From contig CALMAH010000014.1 in NCBI GenBank assembly GCA_937859595.1, positions 1 through 64,000 on the forward strand: DNA of 64,000 nucleotides, given 5' to 3'. The stretch's first letter is position 1; each line of letters starts with the position of its first letter. Below the pieces are notes generated by a model. That model made no database searches. It was not told the DNA's origin and saw nothing but the letters and a program-made list of their open reading frames with translations. Positions 16,883-25,048 of this stretch are shown piece after piece. The DNA is from an uncultured Acidobacteriota bacterium. GTDB lineage: Bacteria > Acidobacteriota > Blastocatellia > Pyrinomonadales > Pyrinomonadaceae. Made by a program: the position numbers and the translations under genes.

Positions 16883-17755
16883 ATGAACGAGCTTCACGAC
16901 CCAACTGATCTGCGTGAGTGTCCGATCGGGATCTTCGATTCGGGAGTTGGCGGCCTGACGGTCTATCGCGCCCTGCACGACCGTCTCCCTAATGAGCGGT
17001 TCGTGTATCTCGGCGATACCGCGCGTGTTCCCTATGGCACGAAATCACTGGAGACTGTCGAGCGATATGCCCTCGAAAACTCTCGATTTCTAGCTTCGTT
17101 GGGCATAAAGCTTCTCGTAGTCGCCTGCAATACGGCATCGGCTCTCGCCCTTCCGTCGATCAGGCGTGAAGTTGGATCGGATGTGGTAGGAGTTATCGGC
17201 CCCGGAGGAAGAAAGGCGATAGACGTCGCCGATTGCGACCATCCAAGGATCGGAGTGATCGCCACTGAAGCAACTGTGGCCAGCAACGCCTATGCAGAGG
17301 CCGTAAGAAGGTCGTGCGAAGAAGCTATCGTAGAACAGGCGGCCTGCCCTCTATTTGTGCCGCTCGCCGAGGAGGGTTGGACGCACGAAGCGGAAACGTA
17401 TTCGATCGCCGAGCGATATCTCGCCGGAATGCGGTCGTTTCAACCAAATGCCCTGGTGCTTGGCTGCACCCATTATCCTATTTTGAAGGACGTGATTCAG
17501 CAAACGGTCGGACAAAGTGTTAAGCTAATTGATTCTGGCGAGGCGACCGCTGAAGAGGTTGAGGCTTTGCTCTTGGAGAAAGAATTGTTCAGCCTAACGA
17601 CAACGCTTGGCCCAAGGTCGCTTTGCGACGATCTCGATCATTTTTATGTTACCGATGCCGCCGAAAGGTTTGCGAGGGTGGCTGAGCGCTTTTTGGGCAG
17701 CCCGCCGTCAAAACTTGAGGCGATCGAAGTTTACGGACAGGATAGCCTCGGTTGA
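16883..17755 (+). CDS. murI: Glutamate racemase
   Basis: The 290-residue protein has the family landmarks: PIGIFDSGVGGLTVYRAL at the N-terminus with the catalytic-site Asp-Ser, the first catalytic Cys in VVACNTASALALP, and the second in VLGCTHYPIL. It interconverts L- and D-glutamate to feed peptidoglycan synthesis in the cytoplasm. The rph gene starts 26 bases downstream and is probably co-transcribed. Confidence 0.95.
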   Translation: MNELHDPTDLRECPIGIFDSGVGGLTVYRALHDRLPNERFVYLGDTARVPYGTKSLETVERYALENSRFLASLGIKLLVVACNTASALALPSIRREVGSDVVGVIGPGGRKAIDVADCDHPRIGVIATEATVASNAYAEAVRRSCEEAIVEQAACPLFVPLAEEGWTHEAETYSIAERYLAGMRSFQPNALVLGCTHYPILKDVIQQTVGQSVKLIDSGEATAEEVEALLLEKELFSLTTTLGPRSLCDDLDHFYVTDAAERFARVAERFLGSPPSKLEAIEVYGQDSLG

Positions 17756-17781
17756 ACGGCCCGTTTCCGTAGTTATCGATA

Positions 17782-18501
17782 ATGAATTACCAACGACCTG
17801 ATAATAGAACCTACGACCAGATCCGTAATACGAAGATCACGCCGAACATCTCTCCATATGCAGAAGGCTCGGCATTGATCGAGGTTGGCGGAACGAAGGT
17901 CATTTGTACGGCCTCGGTGGAAGACCGTGTACCGATGTTTTTAAGGAATAAGGGCGTGGGGTGGGTAACAGCAGAATATGCAATGCTTCCGCGTGCGACG
18001 AACACCCGCACCCAGCGGGAGACACAGAGGCCGTCCGGCCGAACCCAGGAGATCCAGCGGCTGATCGGCCGGAGCCTGAGAGCGGTCGTTGATACGAAGC
18101 TCCTCGGTGAACGGCAGATCTACATCGACTGTGATGTTATACAGGCCGACGGGGGCACCCGTTGCGCATCCATTTCCGGGGCCTATGTGGCTCTGGCCCT
18201 TGCCTGTCGAAGATTGCTGAAACAAGGGATAATATCCACGTCGCCGATCCTGAGCGAGGTCGCCGCGATCAGCGTCGGCATCATCGCCGGGATTCCGATC
18301 CTTGATCTGGCATATGCGGAGGATTCCGAGGCGGATGTAGATATGAACGTCGTATGCACCGGCTCGGGTAAATTTATCGAACTGCAGGGCACCGCCGAAC
18401 GCGAACCCTTCTCACGGGATCAGATGGACGAAATGCTCGTTCTCGCTGAAAAAGGAGTCGACGCGCTGTTTGCTATTCAAAGAAGGGCATTGAACCCGTG
18501 A
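17782..18501 (+). CDS. rph: Ribonuclease PH
   Basis: A full-length 239-residue phosphorolytic 3'-5' exoribonuclease that trims tRNA 3' ends. Recognisable segments are [36 protein letters not shown] (substrate and phosphate binding), [20 protein letters not shown] and [20 protein letters not shown]. It follows murI closely on the same strand. Confidence 0.95.
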   Translation: MNYQRPDNRTYDQIRNTKITPNISPYAEGSALIEVGGTKVICTASVEDRVPMFLRNKGVGWVTAEYAMLPRATNTRTQRETQRPSGRTQEIQRLIGRSLRAVVDTKLLGERQIYIDCDVIQADGGTRCASISGAYVALALACRRLLKQGIISTSPILSEVAAISVGIIAGIPILDLAYAEDSEADVDMNVVCTGSGKFIELQGTAEREPFSRDQMDEMLVLAEKGVDALFAIQRRALNP

Positions 18502-18583
18502 CCGTTCGTCAACTCGTGCACGTTTTGTCGAAAGACATTAAAAGACAATATTCCGATCGCTGACTTGAATCTTCGCATCTGTG

Positions 18584-18612
18584 TTGATTGAAAGGTGCAC
18601 ACTCGGTAATAA
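18584..18612 (+). promoter_or_regulatory. Candidate promoter of the secreted protein gene at 18646
   Basis: TTGATT (18584-18589) and TAATAA (18607-18612) are separated by 17 bases in the AT-rich gap after rph, 34 bases before the start codon. The -10 match is only moderate. Confidence 0.3.
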
Positions 18613-18645
18613 TATCCATAACTCACTTCTTAATATCGAGGAACT

Positions 18646-19353
18646 ATGAAAAATGCTTTCTTGCTTGGGTTGGTGTCTGTTTTGTTCTGTAGTGTCGCGT
18701 TCTCTCAGGAAAACAAACCTTGGCCTGAATGGACTAAAAGAGAATCAGACCGGATGCTTAACAATTCGCCGTGGGCTCAGAGTCAGATGAGGGGCGAAGC
18801 TCCGCCGGAAACAAGGGGTCGTAATCCCGGCAGTCTCAATCCCCAATTAGGTGACCCCGGAATGGCAAGAGTACCCCAGGAGATATTTCTACGGGTACGT
18901 TTTGTGTCAGCAAAGCCGATCCGTGAAGGGTTTGCGAACCGAGTGTTGAGCTCCCAGACAGGCGACCAGGCCGACATGGCCAGCCGATTACAGACTGCGA
19001 TTGATGAAGGCTTTGGAGATTTTATTGTTGTTGCCGTAAATATTGATGGCCAGAACCCGCAAACCGTTGCGCCTACTTTTCAGATGTTGCGGCGGCTGAA
19101 TTTAGCCGAGATCGGCGACACGGCCTATCTTGAACGAAGAGATGGAAAACGCCTTTCGCTGATCGACTACAAAACACCGGTTGCCGACGATATGGGCGGT
19201 AAGTTCGTTTTTCCCCGTACGCTCGATGGTGAACCGTTCCTGACTCCGGAGAGTGGCTGGGTTCGTTTTGTACTAAACTCGACCGGCAATCTAAAAGTCA
19301 ATTTGAGGTTTGACGTTAAAAAGATGTTCTATAACGGAAAACTTGAATATTGA
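18646..19353 (+). CDS. Hypothetical secreted protein
   Basis: This 235-residue protein begins with a clear signal peptide (AFLLGLVSVLFCSVAFSQ). The rest is a soluble domain with a Pro-rich stretch at about residues 40-75 and a beta-rich second half. I recognise no family and no catalytic motif. The ribosome-binding site is GAGGA, five bases before the ATG. Confidence 0.6.
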   Translation: MKNAFLLGLVSVLFCSVAFSQENKPWPEWTKRESDRMLNNSPWAQSQMRGEAPPETRGRNPGSLNPQLGDPGMARVPQEIFLRVRFVSAKPIREGFANRVLSSQTGDQADMASRLQTAIDEGFGDFIVVAVNIDGQNPQTVAPTFQMLRRLNLAEIGDTAYLERRDGKRLSLIDYKTPVADDMGGKFVFPRTLDGEPFLTPESGWVRFVLNSTGNLKVNLRFDVKKMFYNGKLEY

Positions 19354-19364
19354 ACTCGGGATGA

Positions 19365-19806
19365 GAAGGCTGTCTTTGCAGTCGTACGGAACTTCAAACT
19401 TTCATTTCAGGTCAACGTGATGTCGCCCTTGAGACTATTCTTGACGGCATATACGGATGGTTTTCTGCTGACATTGTCTTTGCCGGAGGCCGCATGGCCA
19501 GGATCTCGGAGAAACGGCAGTTCTTTACTCGCTTTGAGGGAATTGTCCCGGGTCGGGCCAGAGGTGTCCTCGATATAGGTATACATCCTCTCTGGACACC
19601 GGCCCGCCGACCGCGGGGATGATCTCGGCATCTCAGTTGTCGGCCGAGCTGGTCGATACCGACTTGGGGCACGAGCACCTTGTGGTCGTGAGAATGCGAA
19701 TGTTCCCATTTTGCGAACAAGTATCGAGTTTCGCCGCAGAGGGCACTTGACGGGATGCGGCTCTTTTGACGCACCGTGACCTAGATTCTAGAATCAATAG
19801 TTTGAG
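19365..19806 (+). pseudogene. Gap with possible decayed gene
   Basis: This 450-base gap between the secreted-protein gene and fabG has no convincing intact gene. On the plus strand one frame is open from 19365 to about 19620 without a usable start (it contains GVLDIGIHPLWTPARR). It is followed in another frame by a coding-looking stretch to about 19750 (ELVDTDLGHEHLVVVRMRMF). Two adjacent protein-like frames out of phase suggest a frameshifted remnant. Overlapping minus-strand frames are Arg/Pro/Ser-rich and look like shadows. Confidence 0.25.
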
Positions 19807-19821
19807 TTGAGGAGAACCATC

Positions 19822-20577
19822 TTGAGTATATACGACTTAAACGGAAGATCTGCGATAGTGACCGGCGGTACGCGCGGTATCGGCAGGGGCATTGTGCTGG
19901 CCCTCGCAAAAAGTGGAGCCAACGTTGCATTTAACTATTCCAGAAGTGCGGACGAAGCCGAGAAATTGCTCAGTGAGCTTGGTTTGCATGGCATTAAGGC
20001 ATTTGCCTCGCCTTGTGACGTAGCGAATACCGAGGCCGCCGCCGATTTTGTCAAACAAGTCGTGGGCGAGTTTGGAACGGTTGACTTCCTCGTCAATAAC
20101 GCCGGCATCACGAGAGACCAGTTGATCCTCAGAATGAAGGAAGACGATTGGGACGCGGTCGTCGATACGAACCTGAAAGGCGCTTGGAATTTTTCAAAAG
20201 CCGTTCTCCGTCCGATGATGAAGAACGAAAACGGCGGGTCGATATTGAACATCTCTTCCATTTCCGGCGTGGTCGGCATGCTCGGCCAATCGAATTATTC
20301 GGCCTCGAAGGCAGGTATGATCGGGCTTACCAAGTCTTTGGCGAAAGAGGTAGCCAGCCGCAAGATTACCGTAAATGCCCTCGCTCCGGGCCTGATCGAA
20401 ACCGACATTGCCTCTGAAATGAATGCTCAGTATCGAGAAAAGATACTCGCACAGATCCCGTTGGGGAGGCTGGGCAGCGTTCAGGAAATAGCTGATATCG
20501 CCTGTTTCCTGCTCTCTGATTCGGCCCGCTATATCACCGGCCAGGTCATCCAGCCCGACGGCGGGCTCGCAATGTGA
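19822..20577 (+). CDS. fabG: 3-oxoacyl-[acyl-carrier-protein] reductase
   Basis: A 251-residue SDR closely resembling FabG: TGGTRGIGRGIVLAL for NADPH binding, NNAGITRDQLILRM, the catalytic Ser/Tyr/Lys in SSISG and NYSASKAGMIGLTK, and the C-terminal YITGQVIQPDGGLAM. It reduces 3-oxoacyl-ACP in fatty-acid elongation. I choose the TTG at 19822 because AGGAG lies seven bases upstream (19810-19814) and the resulting start MSIYDLNGRSAIVTGG fits family length. Rhomboid and trmB genes follow closely. Confidence 0.92.
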   Translation: MSIYDLNGRSAIVTGGTRGIGRGIVLALAKSGANVAFNYSRSADEAEKLLSELGLHGIKAFASPCDVANTEAAADFVKQVVGEFGTVDFLVNNAGITRDQLILRMKEDDWDAVVDTNLKGAWNFSKAVLRPMMKNENGGSILNISSISGVVGMLGQSNYSASKAGMIGLTKSLAKEVASRKITVNALAPGLIETDIASEMNAQYREKILAQIPLGRLGSVQEIADIACFLLSDSARYITGQVIQPDGGLAM

Positions 20578-20583
20578 ACGCCA

Positions 20584-21366
20584 ATGTCAACCGAGCCTCT
20601 GCCATCGCAAAACGAGGAAACAGAGCGAAGCGATGAAGTTCCTCCGTCAACCCGATTCCCCTTTCCGCTCTACACTGCCGCTATCCTGTTCTGTATCGCC
20701 GCGGTTTGTGGCGTCCAGGTATATTTTGACCCACCGGAAAATATCGGCATCCTTGATCTTCTTCTTTCCCAGTTCGAGAAGACAGCCGTTGCGGCCGGAT
20801 TCGTAAAGTCGGATCTGCTGGAGAGAGGGGAGATCTGGAGGCTCTTCACCGGATTCGCCACTCACGGGTTCATTCTTCACGCAGTGATCAACAGCTACGT
20901 CCTTTATAGTTTTGGCAAGCTTTTTGAGTTTTTGTCAGATCGCAGCCACCTGCCGATCGTTTTCCTCCTCGCGGCCGTTGGCGGCAGTGCCCTTAGCCTT
21001 ATCTTTATGCCGTATGGGATCTCGGTCGGCGCATCGGGCGGGGTTCTCGGCATCGTTTCCTATCTTGCCGTCTATGCTTTTCGCCGACGCCAATTTATTT
21101 CCCCTGCATTCCGTAATAACATGATCTTCAACATTGGATTTATTCTTCTCTTCGGGTTGTTGCTTTTCCGCTATGTAGACAATTACGGGCACATCGGTGG
21201 TCTTGCCGTTGGAGGCCTCTATGGGCTGCTACAGATACCCTCCGACCCTTACGTAGATCCGAGGAATGGAGGCCGCCTCGCAAAAACCCTCGGCATCGCT
21301 TCACTTGCCGTGTTCGTGTTGATTTCGTTATTCGCCATCTACAAGATGTTTGCCTCTCTAGGATAA
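20584..21366 (+). CDS. Rhomboid-family intramembrane serine protease
   Basis: The 260-residue protein has six to seven membrane helices. The catalytic Ser lies in VGASGGVLGIVSYL (GASG motif) and the catalytic His in NYGHIGGLAVGG. ATHGFILHAVINSYVLY supplies the conserved HxxxN oxyanion segment. It cleaves membrane proteins within the bilayer; substrate unknown. It starts six bases after fabG. Confidence 0.92.
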   Translation: MSTEPLPSQNEETERSDEVPPSTRFPFPLYTAAILFCIAAVCGVQVYFDPPENIGILDLLLSQFEKTAVAAGFVKSDLLERGEIWRLFTGFATHGFILHAVINSYVLYSFGKLFEFLSDRSHLPIVFLLAAVGGSALSLIFMPYGISVGASGGVLGIVSYLAVYAFRRRQFISPAFRNNMIFNIGFILLFGLLLFRYVDNYGHIGGLAVGGLYGLLQIPSDPYVDPRNGGRLAKTLGIASLAVFVLISLFAIYKMFASLG

Positions 21367-21378
21367 AATTTACCTTAG

Positions 21379-22005
21379 ATGCCGCGCGTTAGAGTTCATC
21401 AACACGTAAATCCCCTGGCCCCCTATTTTCGTCAGGCTCCTCGTCCGATCGACCTTGGGGCTGTCTTCGCAGACCCAAAACGTCCGATCTTTTTGGACAT
21501 CGGCAGTGCACGTGGGCGTTTTCTGCTTCGAATGGCAAGGGAAGATACGGAAACGAACTTTCTTGGCGTTGAGATCCGGGAACCGTTGGTTGACGAGGCT
21601 AATCGGCTGGCCGGCGAAGCCGGGCTCGACAATCTTCATTACTCTTTCTGCAACGCAATGCTTTGGCTCGACCGCCTGCTTAAGGGATTTCCCGAGGGCA
21701 TTTTGCAGACGGTCACTATTCAATTCCCAGATCCCTGGTTCAAAAAGAAGCACGCGAAACGCAGAATGGTCAATCAGGAAATGGTGGGTACGATAGCGAG
21801 GCGTCTTGTACCAATGGGACAGGTCTTTATCCAGACTGATATCGAGTTCCTCGCGGAGGAAATAACCGACATGTTCGGATCGAGTGGTCTATTTGACGAG
21901 GTCCAGATATCCGAAAACCCGTTTTCGATCAAGACAGAACGCGAACGCTCGGTCGAGAACCGCTCGCTGCCGGTGTTTCGCCATTTATTCGTCAAGAAGA
22001 AATAG
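21379..22005 (+). CDS. trmB: tRNA (guanine-N7-)-methyltransferase
   Basis: A 208-residue class I methyltransferase. The SAM loop is FLDIGSARGRFLLRMA, EIREPLVDEA is the acidic motif II, and the TrmB signature is QFPDPWFKKKHAKRRM. It forms m7G at position 46 of tRNA. It lies 12 bases after the rhomboid gene. Confidence 0.93.
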   Translation: MPRVRVHQHVNPLAPYFRQAPRPIDLGAVFADPKRPIFLDIGSARGRFLLRMAREDTETNFLGVEIREPLVDEANRLAGEAGLDNLHYSFCNAMLWLDRLLKGFPEGILQTVTIQFPDPWFKKKHAKRRMVNQEMVGTIARRLVPMGQVFIQTDIEFLAEEITDMFGSSGLFDEVQISENPFSIKTERERSVENRSLPVFRHLFVKKK

Positions 22006-22040
22006 GGGCGTCGGACCTCATTCGTCCAACACCCCCGTTT
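22005..22040. terminator. Likely bidirectional terminator between trmB and the repeat-protein gene
   Basis: GGGG-C-GT-C-GGAC pairs with GTCC-A-AC-A-CCCC around the loop CTCATTC, followed on the plus strand by GTTTCTCT. It sits between two convergent genes. Confidence 0.5.
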
Positions 22041-22062
22041 CTCTCGGCTGCTGTTCGGCGTA

Positions 22063-23193
22063 TTACCACGTTATCTCTACACGATAGTTGTCGGCCCCTC
22101 CTTGTGGGTCGAAGACCTGAATCACCGCCGTATAGTCGTTCGCCGCATTTGGCTGTTCGAGGACTGTCACTGTGCCTCTGCCATCCCGTTTGCGAACACT
22201 CACATTTCCCGGACGCCTCGCAAGATAACCGTTGATGTCAAACGTCTCGTTTGTCAGCGGCCCTCCTGAAACAGCCTGTGCAAAGACCTCCGTGCCGGAG
22301 ATGTAAATGTTGACGGTTTGATCTACGCGTCCGCGCCATTCTACCCGCCCGCTCTGGTAGTTCTCCGAAATGGCGCTTGCCTGCCAACTTATCTCGATCT
22401 GATAGTTTGCGGCTCCGCCCTGCGGGTCAGAGATCTGGACTATCGCCTCGTAATTGTTGAAACGGCTTGGCTGCTGTATCACGTTCGCCGTCCCTCGTCC
22501 GCTAACCTTTCGTACTGAAATGAAGGCATCACGCCTCGGCAGTGAGCCATTAACGAATGACTGGGTCGTGGTCAAACCGGAATTTGTCAGGTCAACCGTC
22601 CTCAGTGCGTTTCCCTGAAGGATAATGTTCGCCCGATTATCAACGCGGCCTGCCCAGGTTGCGGTCCCTGTCGCCGTGCCTCCAAAGGGTGGCCTGCCGG
22701 GAAATCCCGGTCCGCCCGGTCCCGGAAAACCGGGGTTTTGCCCTATCGGAAAATCATATCGCCGCGGCATACCGTCATAACCGTCCATATAGCCCTGGAA
22801 GAGGTACGGCCGGAGTTCGACAATGGATCGCTGCTGGTGCTGTTCGGGCGACCTGCTGCGTCTCGACTGTCGGTCGCTTTGGCCCAAGTTATAACCGAGG
22901 TCGTATGCCATCCGCTGCGTCGGCGTCCAGCGTCCGATCACCTGGGTGCTCTGGTAGCCCGCGTTGTAGCCGTCGCGATAGTTATTTTCGTACTGCCTTT
23001 CGTATTTGTTGCGGTAGCGCCGATAGTCGCTGCTCTGATTTGCCTGAGCGTCGCGCACTCCGTCCTGATAACCCTCGTTGTAGTAGCCGCATCTGATGTG
23101 GCCCTGCGTTGCCGGATCGCACTGAGCGATGGCCGATGGGGCAGCCACTGCCAGAAGTCCGATCCCGAACATTATTGTGAACAATATCCTCAT
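22063..23193 (-). CDS. Secreted protein with two copies of an unknown beta-rich domain
   Basis: After a signal peptide (ends near AIAQ) the 376-residue protein has a Tyr/Arg/Asp-rich region with DG-containing short repeats (EGYQDGVRDAQ, NYRDGYNAGYQ, YDLGYNLGQSDRQ, YMDGYDG), a Pro/Gly linker, and two tandem domains of about 95 residues. Each domain contains W-x-GRVD near its start and RGT plus DPQGGA-NY near its end, and closes with EI(S/T)W. The duplication is clear; the family is not known to me. Probably extracytoplasmic. Confidence 0.65.
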   Translation of the reverse strand: MRILFTIMFGIGLLAVAAPSAIAQCDPATQGHIRCGYYNEGYQDGVRDAQANQSSDYRRYRNKYERQYENNYRDGYNAGYQSTQVIGRWTPTQRMAYDLGYNLGQSDRQSRRSRSPEQHQQRSIVELRPYLFQGYMDGYDGMPRRYDFPIGQNPGFPGPGGPGFPGRPPFGGTATGTATWAGRVDNRANIILQGNALRTVDLTNSGLTTTQSFVNGSLPRRDAFISVRKVSGRGTANVIQQPSRFNNYEAIVQISDPQGGAANYQIEISWQASAISENYQSGRVEWRGRVDQTVNIYISGTEVFAQAVSGGPLTNETFDINGYLARRPGNVSVRKRDGRGTVTVLEQPNAANDYTAVIQVFDPQGGADNYRVEITW

Positions 23194-23278
23194 TGGTAAC
23201 CTCCCTTGAATCCAGTCCTGTTAGAGTTATACGGGGTCAAACCACCCCTAACCCGCAAGTTTGATGCAAATTACACCC

Positions 23279-23770
23279 TTATGATCGACGTTTTTCTTTC
23301 TGAAATCTCTTGATGACCATTTGCCTCCTTAATCTGGGAAGATGGTCAATGAATAGTCTCCCGTCGCAGTGGTCCGTTTCGTGCAGAAAACAGCGTGCCG
23401 CATATCCTTCTGCCTCTTGCTCAAACCATTCTCCGTTTAGATCTTGGGCACGCAGTCGCGCTTTCATCGGCCTTTGAACGACGGCCGGCACCTTTCCCAC
23501 CGAAAGACAGCCCTCGGAACCGGTCTGCTCACCTTCGACACCAACTATCTCGGGGTTGGCCGCGATCAGTTTGATCCCTTCGCAGTCCATCACAAATAGT
23601 CTTAGGTTCAGTCCGATCTGAGGGGCTGCAAGCCCGACGCCATTTGCCGCATACATCGTGTCGAACATATCCGAGCAAAGAGCCTCGAGATCTTTGTCAA
23701 ACTCCGTAACCGGCTGCCCGACCAGGCCAAGGACCTCTTCCGGGTATTCGGTGATCTGTCTTACCGCCAT
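23279..23770 (-). CDS. def: Peptide deformylase
   Basis: A 163-residue enzyme with all three deformylase motifs: GVGLAAPQIG, EGCLSVG (metal-binding Cys) and FLHETDHCDG (HExxH). It removes the formyl group from the N-terminal Met of new proteins. Codons 1-20 (AVRQITEYPEEVLG) match the family start. Confidence 0.95.
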   Translation of the reverse strand: MAVRQITEYPEEVLGLVGQPVTEFDKDLEALCSDMFDTMYAANGVGLAAPQIGLNLRLFVMDCEGIKLIAANPEIVGVEGEQTGSEGCLSVGKVPAVVQRPMKARLRAQDLNGEWFEQEAEGYAARCFLHETDHCDGRLFIDHLPRLRRQMVIKRFQKEKRRS

Positions 23771-23834
23771 AAGCTAGCTTGTGAGCCCTATCGTCACCAA
23801 CAGGAACAACACGATCTTTGTCTCCGTTTTCGCA

Positions 23835-24059
23835 TTATCGCGGGATAACGCCAAATCGCGAGCCGCGGCGAAAGTCCCGTTTGGCATTGAATCCCTTCTC
23901 GGCCCTTGCGAGACATTCCCAGCAAACTATCCGCTGGCGATTTCGAGGAGTTATGAACGTGTTGTAGTGACGAACTTCCCGGTCACAGTCATCACACCGG
24001 GCAAGGGGTTTCTCGATCAGCTTCGGATCGAGACTTTCGATGATCGAATATGCAGACAT
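23835..24059 (-). CDS. Small zinc-ribbon-like protein, unknown function
   Basis: From the ATG at 24059 this encodes 74 residues with two CxxC pairs, CDDC and CWEC, about 23 residues apart, a spacing suited to one structural zinc. The rest is basic. A longer in-frame start exists, but its extra N-terminus overlaps the end of the adaptor gene and looks non-coding. No family recognised. Confidence 0.5.
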   Translation of the reverse strand: MSAYSIIESLDPKLIEKPLARCDDCDREVRHYNTFITPRNRQRIVCWECLARAEKGFNAKRDFRRGSRFGVIPR

Positions 24060-24126
24060 AAGATGTTGATTCGTTAAGTTTAGGGGTAAATGCCAGTAAT
24101 TTCCAATCGGCGTGATCTTGCAAGAT

Positions 24127-25044
24127 CTAGTTCGCTGAGACCCGGGTTCCATCCGCGACGTTATTCGGCGGATGGAGCACCACACTCTCGCCTTCCTCCA
24201 GCCCGCTGACAACATGCGTGAACGATGGGGAACGATTCCCGATCTCCACCTTTCTTAGCCGGGCCCTCGATCCGGAGACCAAATAGACATACCATTCCTC
24301 ATCGATTCGGAAAAGAGCGCTCGACGGAACCCGAAGCACGTCCTTTCCTTCCCAAAGAATGATCCTCACGTCAACCTTGTAGTCGTCCCCGAGGCGTTCG
24401 GGCGGCTCGTCGAAATCGGCTACAACATTAACCCGCTGTTCTTCTACGCCAAGAGCAGAGATCTTTGTAAAGGCTTTCGGTTCCACGTTTCTCACCCTCC
24501 CACGCAGGCTGGAGTCGCCTCCCCAGTTATCGACCAGTACCGTCATGTGCGGCTCTACTCTGATGGCGTCGGCCGAGAGAATATCTGTAACGATCTCTAT
24601 CCTCGCCGGCTTTCCCACTTCGGCGATCGGAGTGCCGGCCTGGATTATTCCTTCACTGGTCACAAATATCTTTGTCAAAATGCCGTCCTCTGGTACGAAC
24701 ACTTTGTAGGCATACGGATAAACACCGGTGTCCGGCACTCGCCCCGGCTCTGTCGGCCGCGGCGGCGACGGGTCGATATGCGTTAGCACGAACCCCCGCG
24801 GAACCCGGTCACCCTCCTGCAATTGTATTCGGAACATCTTTCCGGAGATAGGGGCCGTGATCGTAAAACGGTCATGATATCTCGTCCGCCCCTCAGCATC
24901 GATCGTCGATAGCACCTCGCCCCTCGAGACGACCGCCGTTTCGACGCGAACCGCCTCGGATCTGAAGAGCGCAAAATACACGATCATCAGGAAGGCCAAT
25001 CCGCCGGCCGCGATGTAGATATGCTTTCTTTCCGGGAGTTTCAT
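24127..25044 (-). CDS. HlyD/MacA-like periplasmic adaptor of the ABC exporter, lacking the long hairpin
   Basis: The 305-residue protein has one N-terminal membrane anchor (residues 10-27), a split lipoyl-like domain ([20 protein letters not shown] and [17 protein letters not shown]) and the beta-barrel and membrane-proximal domains typical of MacA/HlyD adaptors. Only about 25 Pro-rich residues link the two lipoyl halves, where the family usually inserts a long alpha-helical hairpin that docks on TolC. It is the third gene of a tight operon (four bases after the permease). Confidence 0.8.
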   Translation of the reverse strand: MKLPERKHIYIAAGGLAFLMIVYFALFRSEAVRVETAVVSRGEVLSTIDAEGRTRYHDRFTITAPISGKMFRIQLQEGDRVPRGFVLTHIDPSPPRPTEPGRVPDTGVYPYAYKVFVPEDGILTKIFVTSEGIIQAGTPIAEVGKPARIEIVTDILSADAIRVEPHMTVLVDNWGGDSSLRGRVRNVEPKAFTKISALGVEEQRVNVVADFDEPPERLGDDYKVDVRIILWEGKDVLRVPSSALFRIDEEWYVYLVSGSRARLRKVEIGNRSPSFTHVVSGLEEGESVVLHPPNNVADGTRVSAN

Positions 25045-25048
25045 TTCG

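Noticed and set aside
19407-19774. Minus-strand reading frames of 100 and 120 residues upstream of fabG
   Set aside because: Composition is Arg/Pro/Ser-rich and the plus-strand frames look more protein-like; neither has a good ribosome-binding site.
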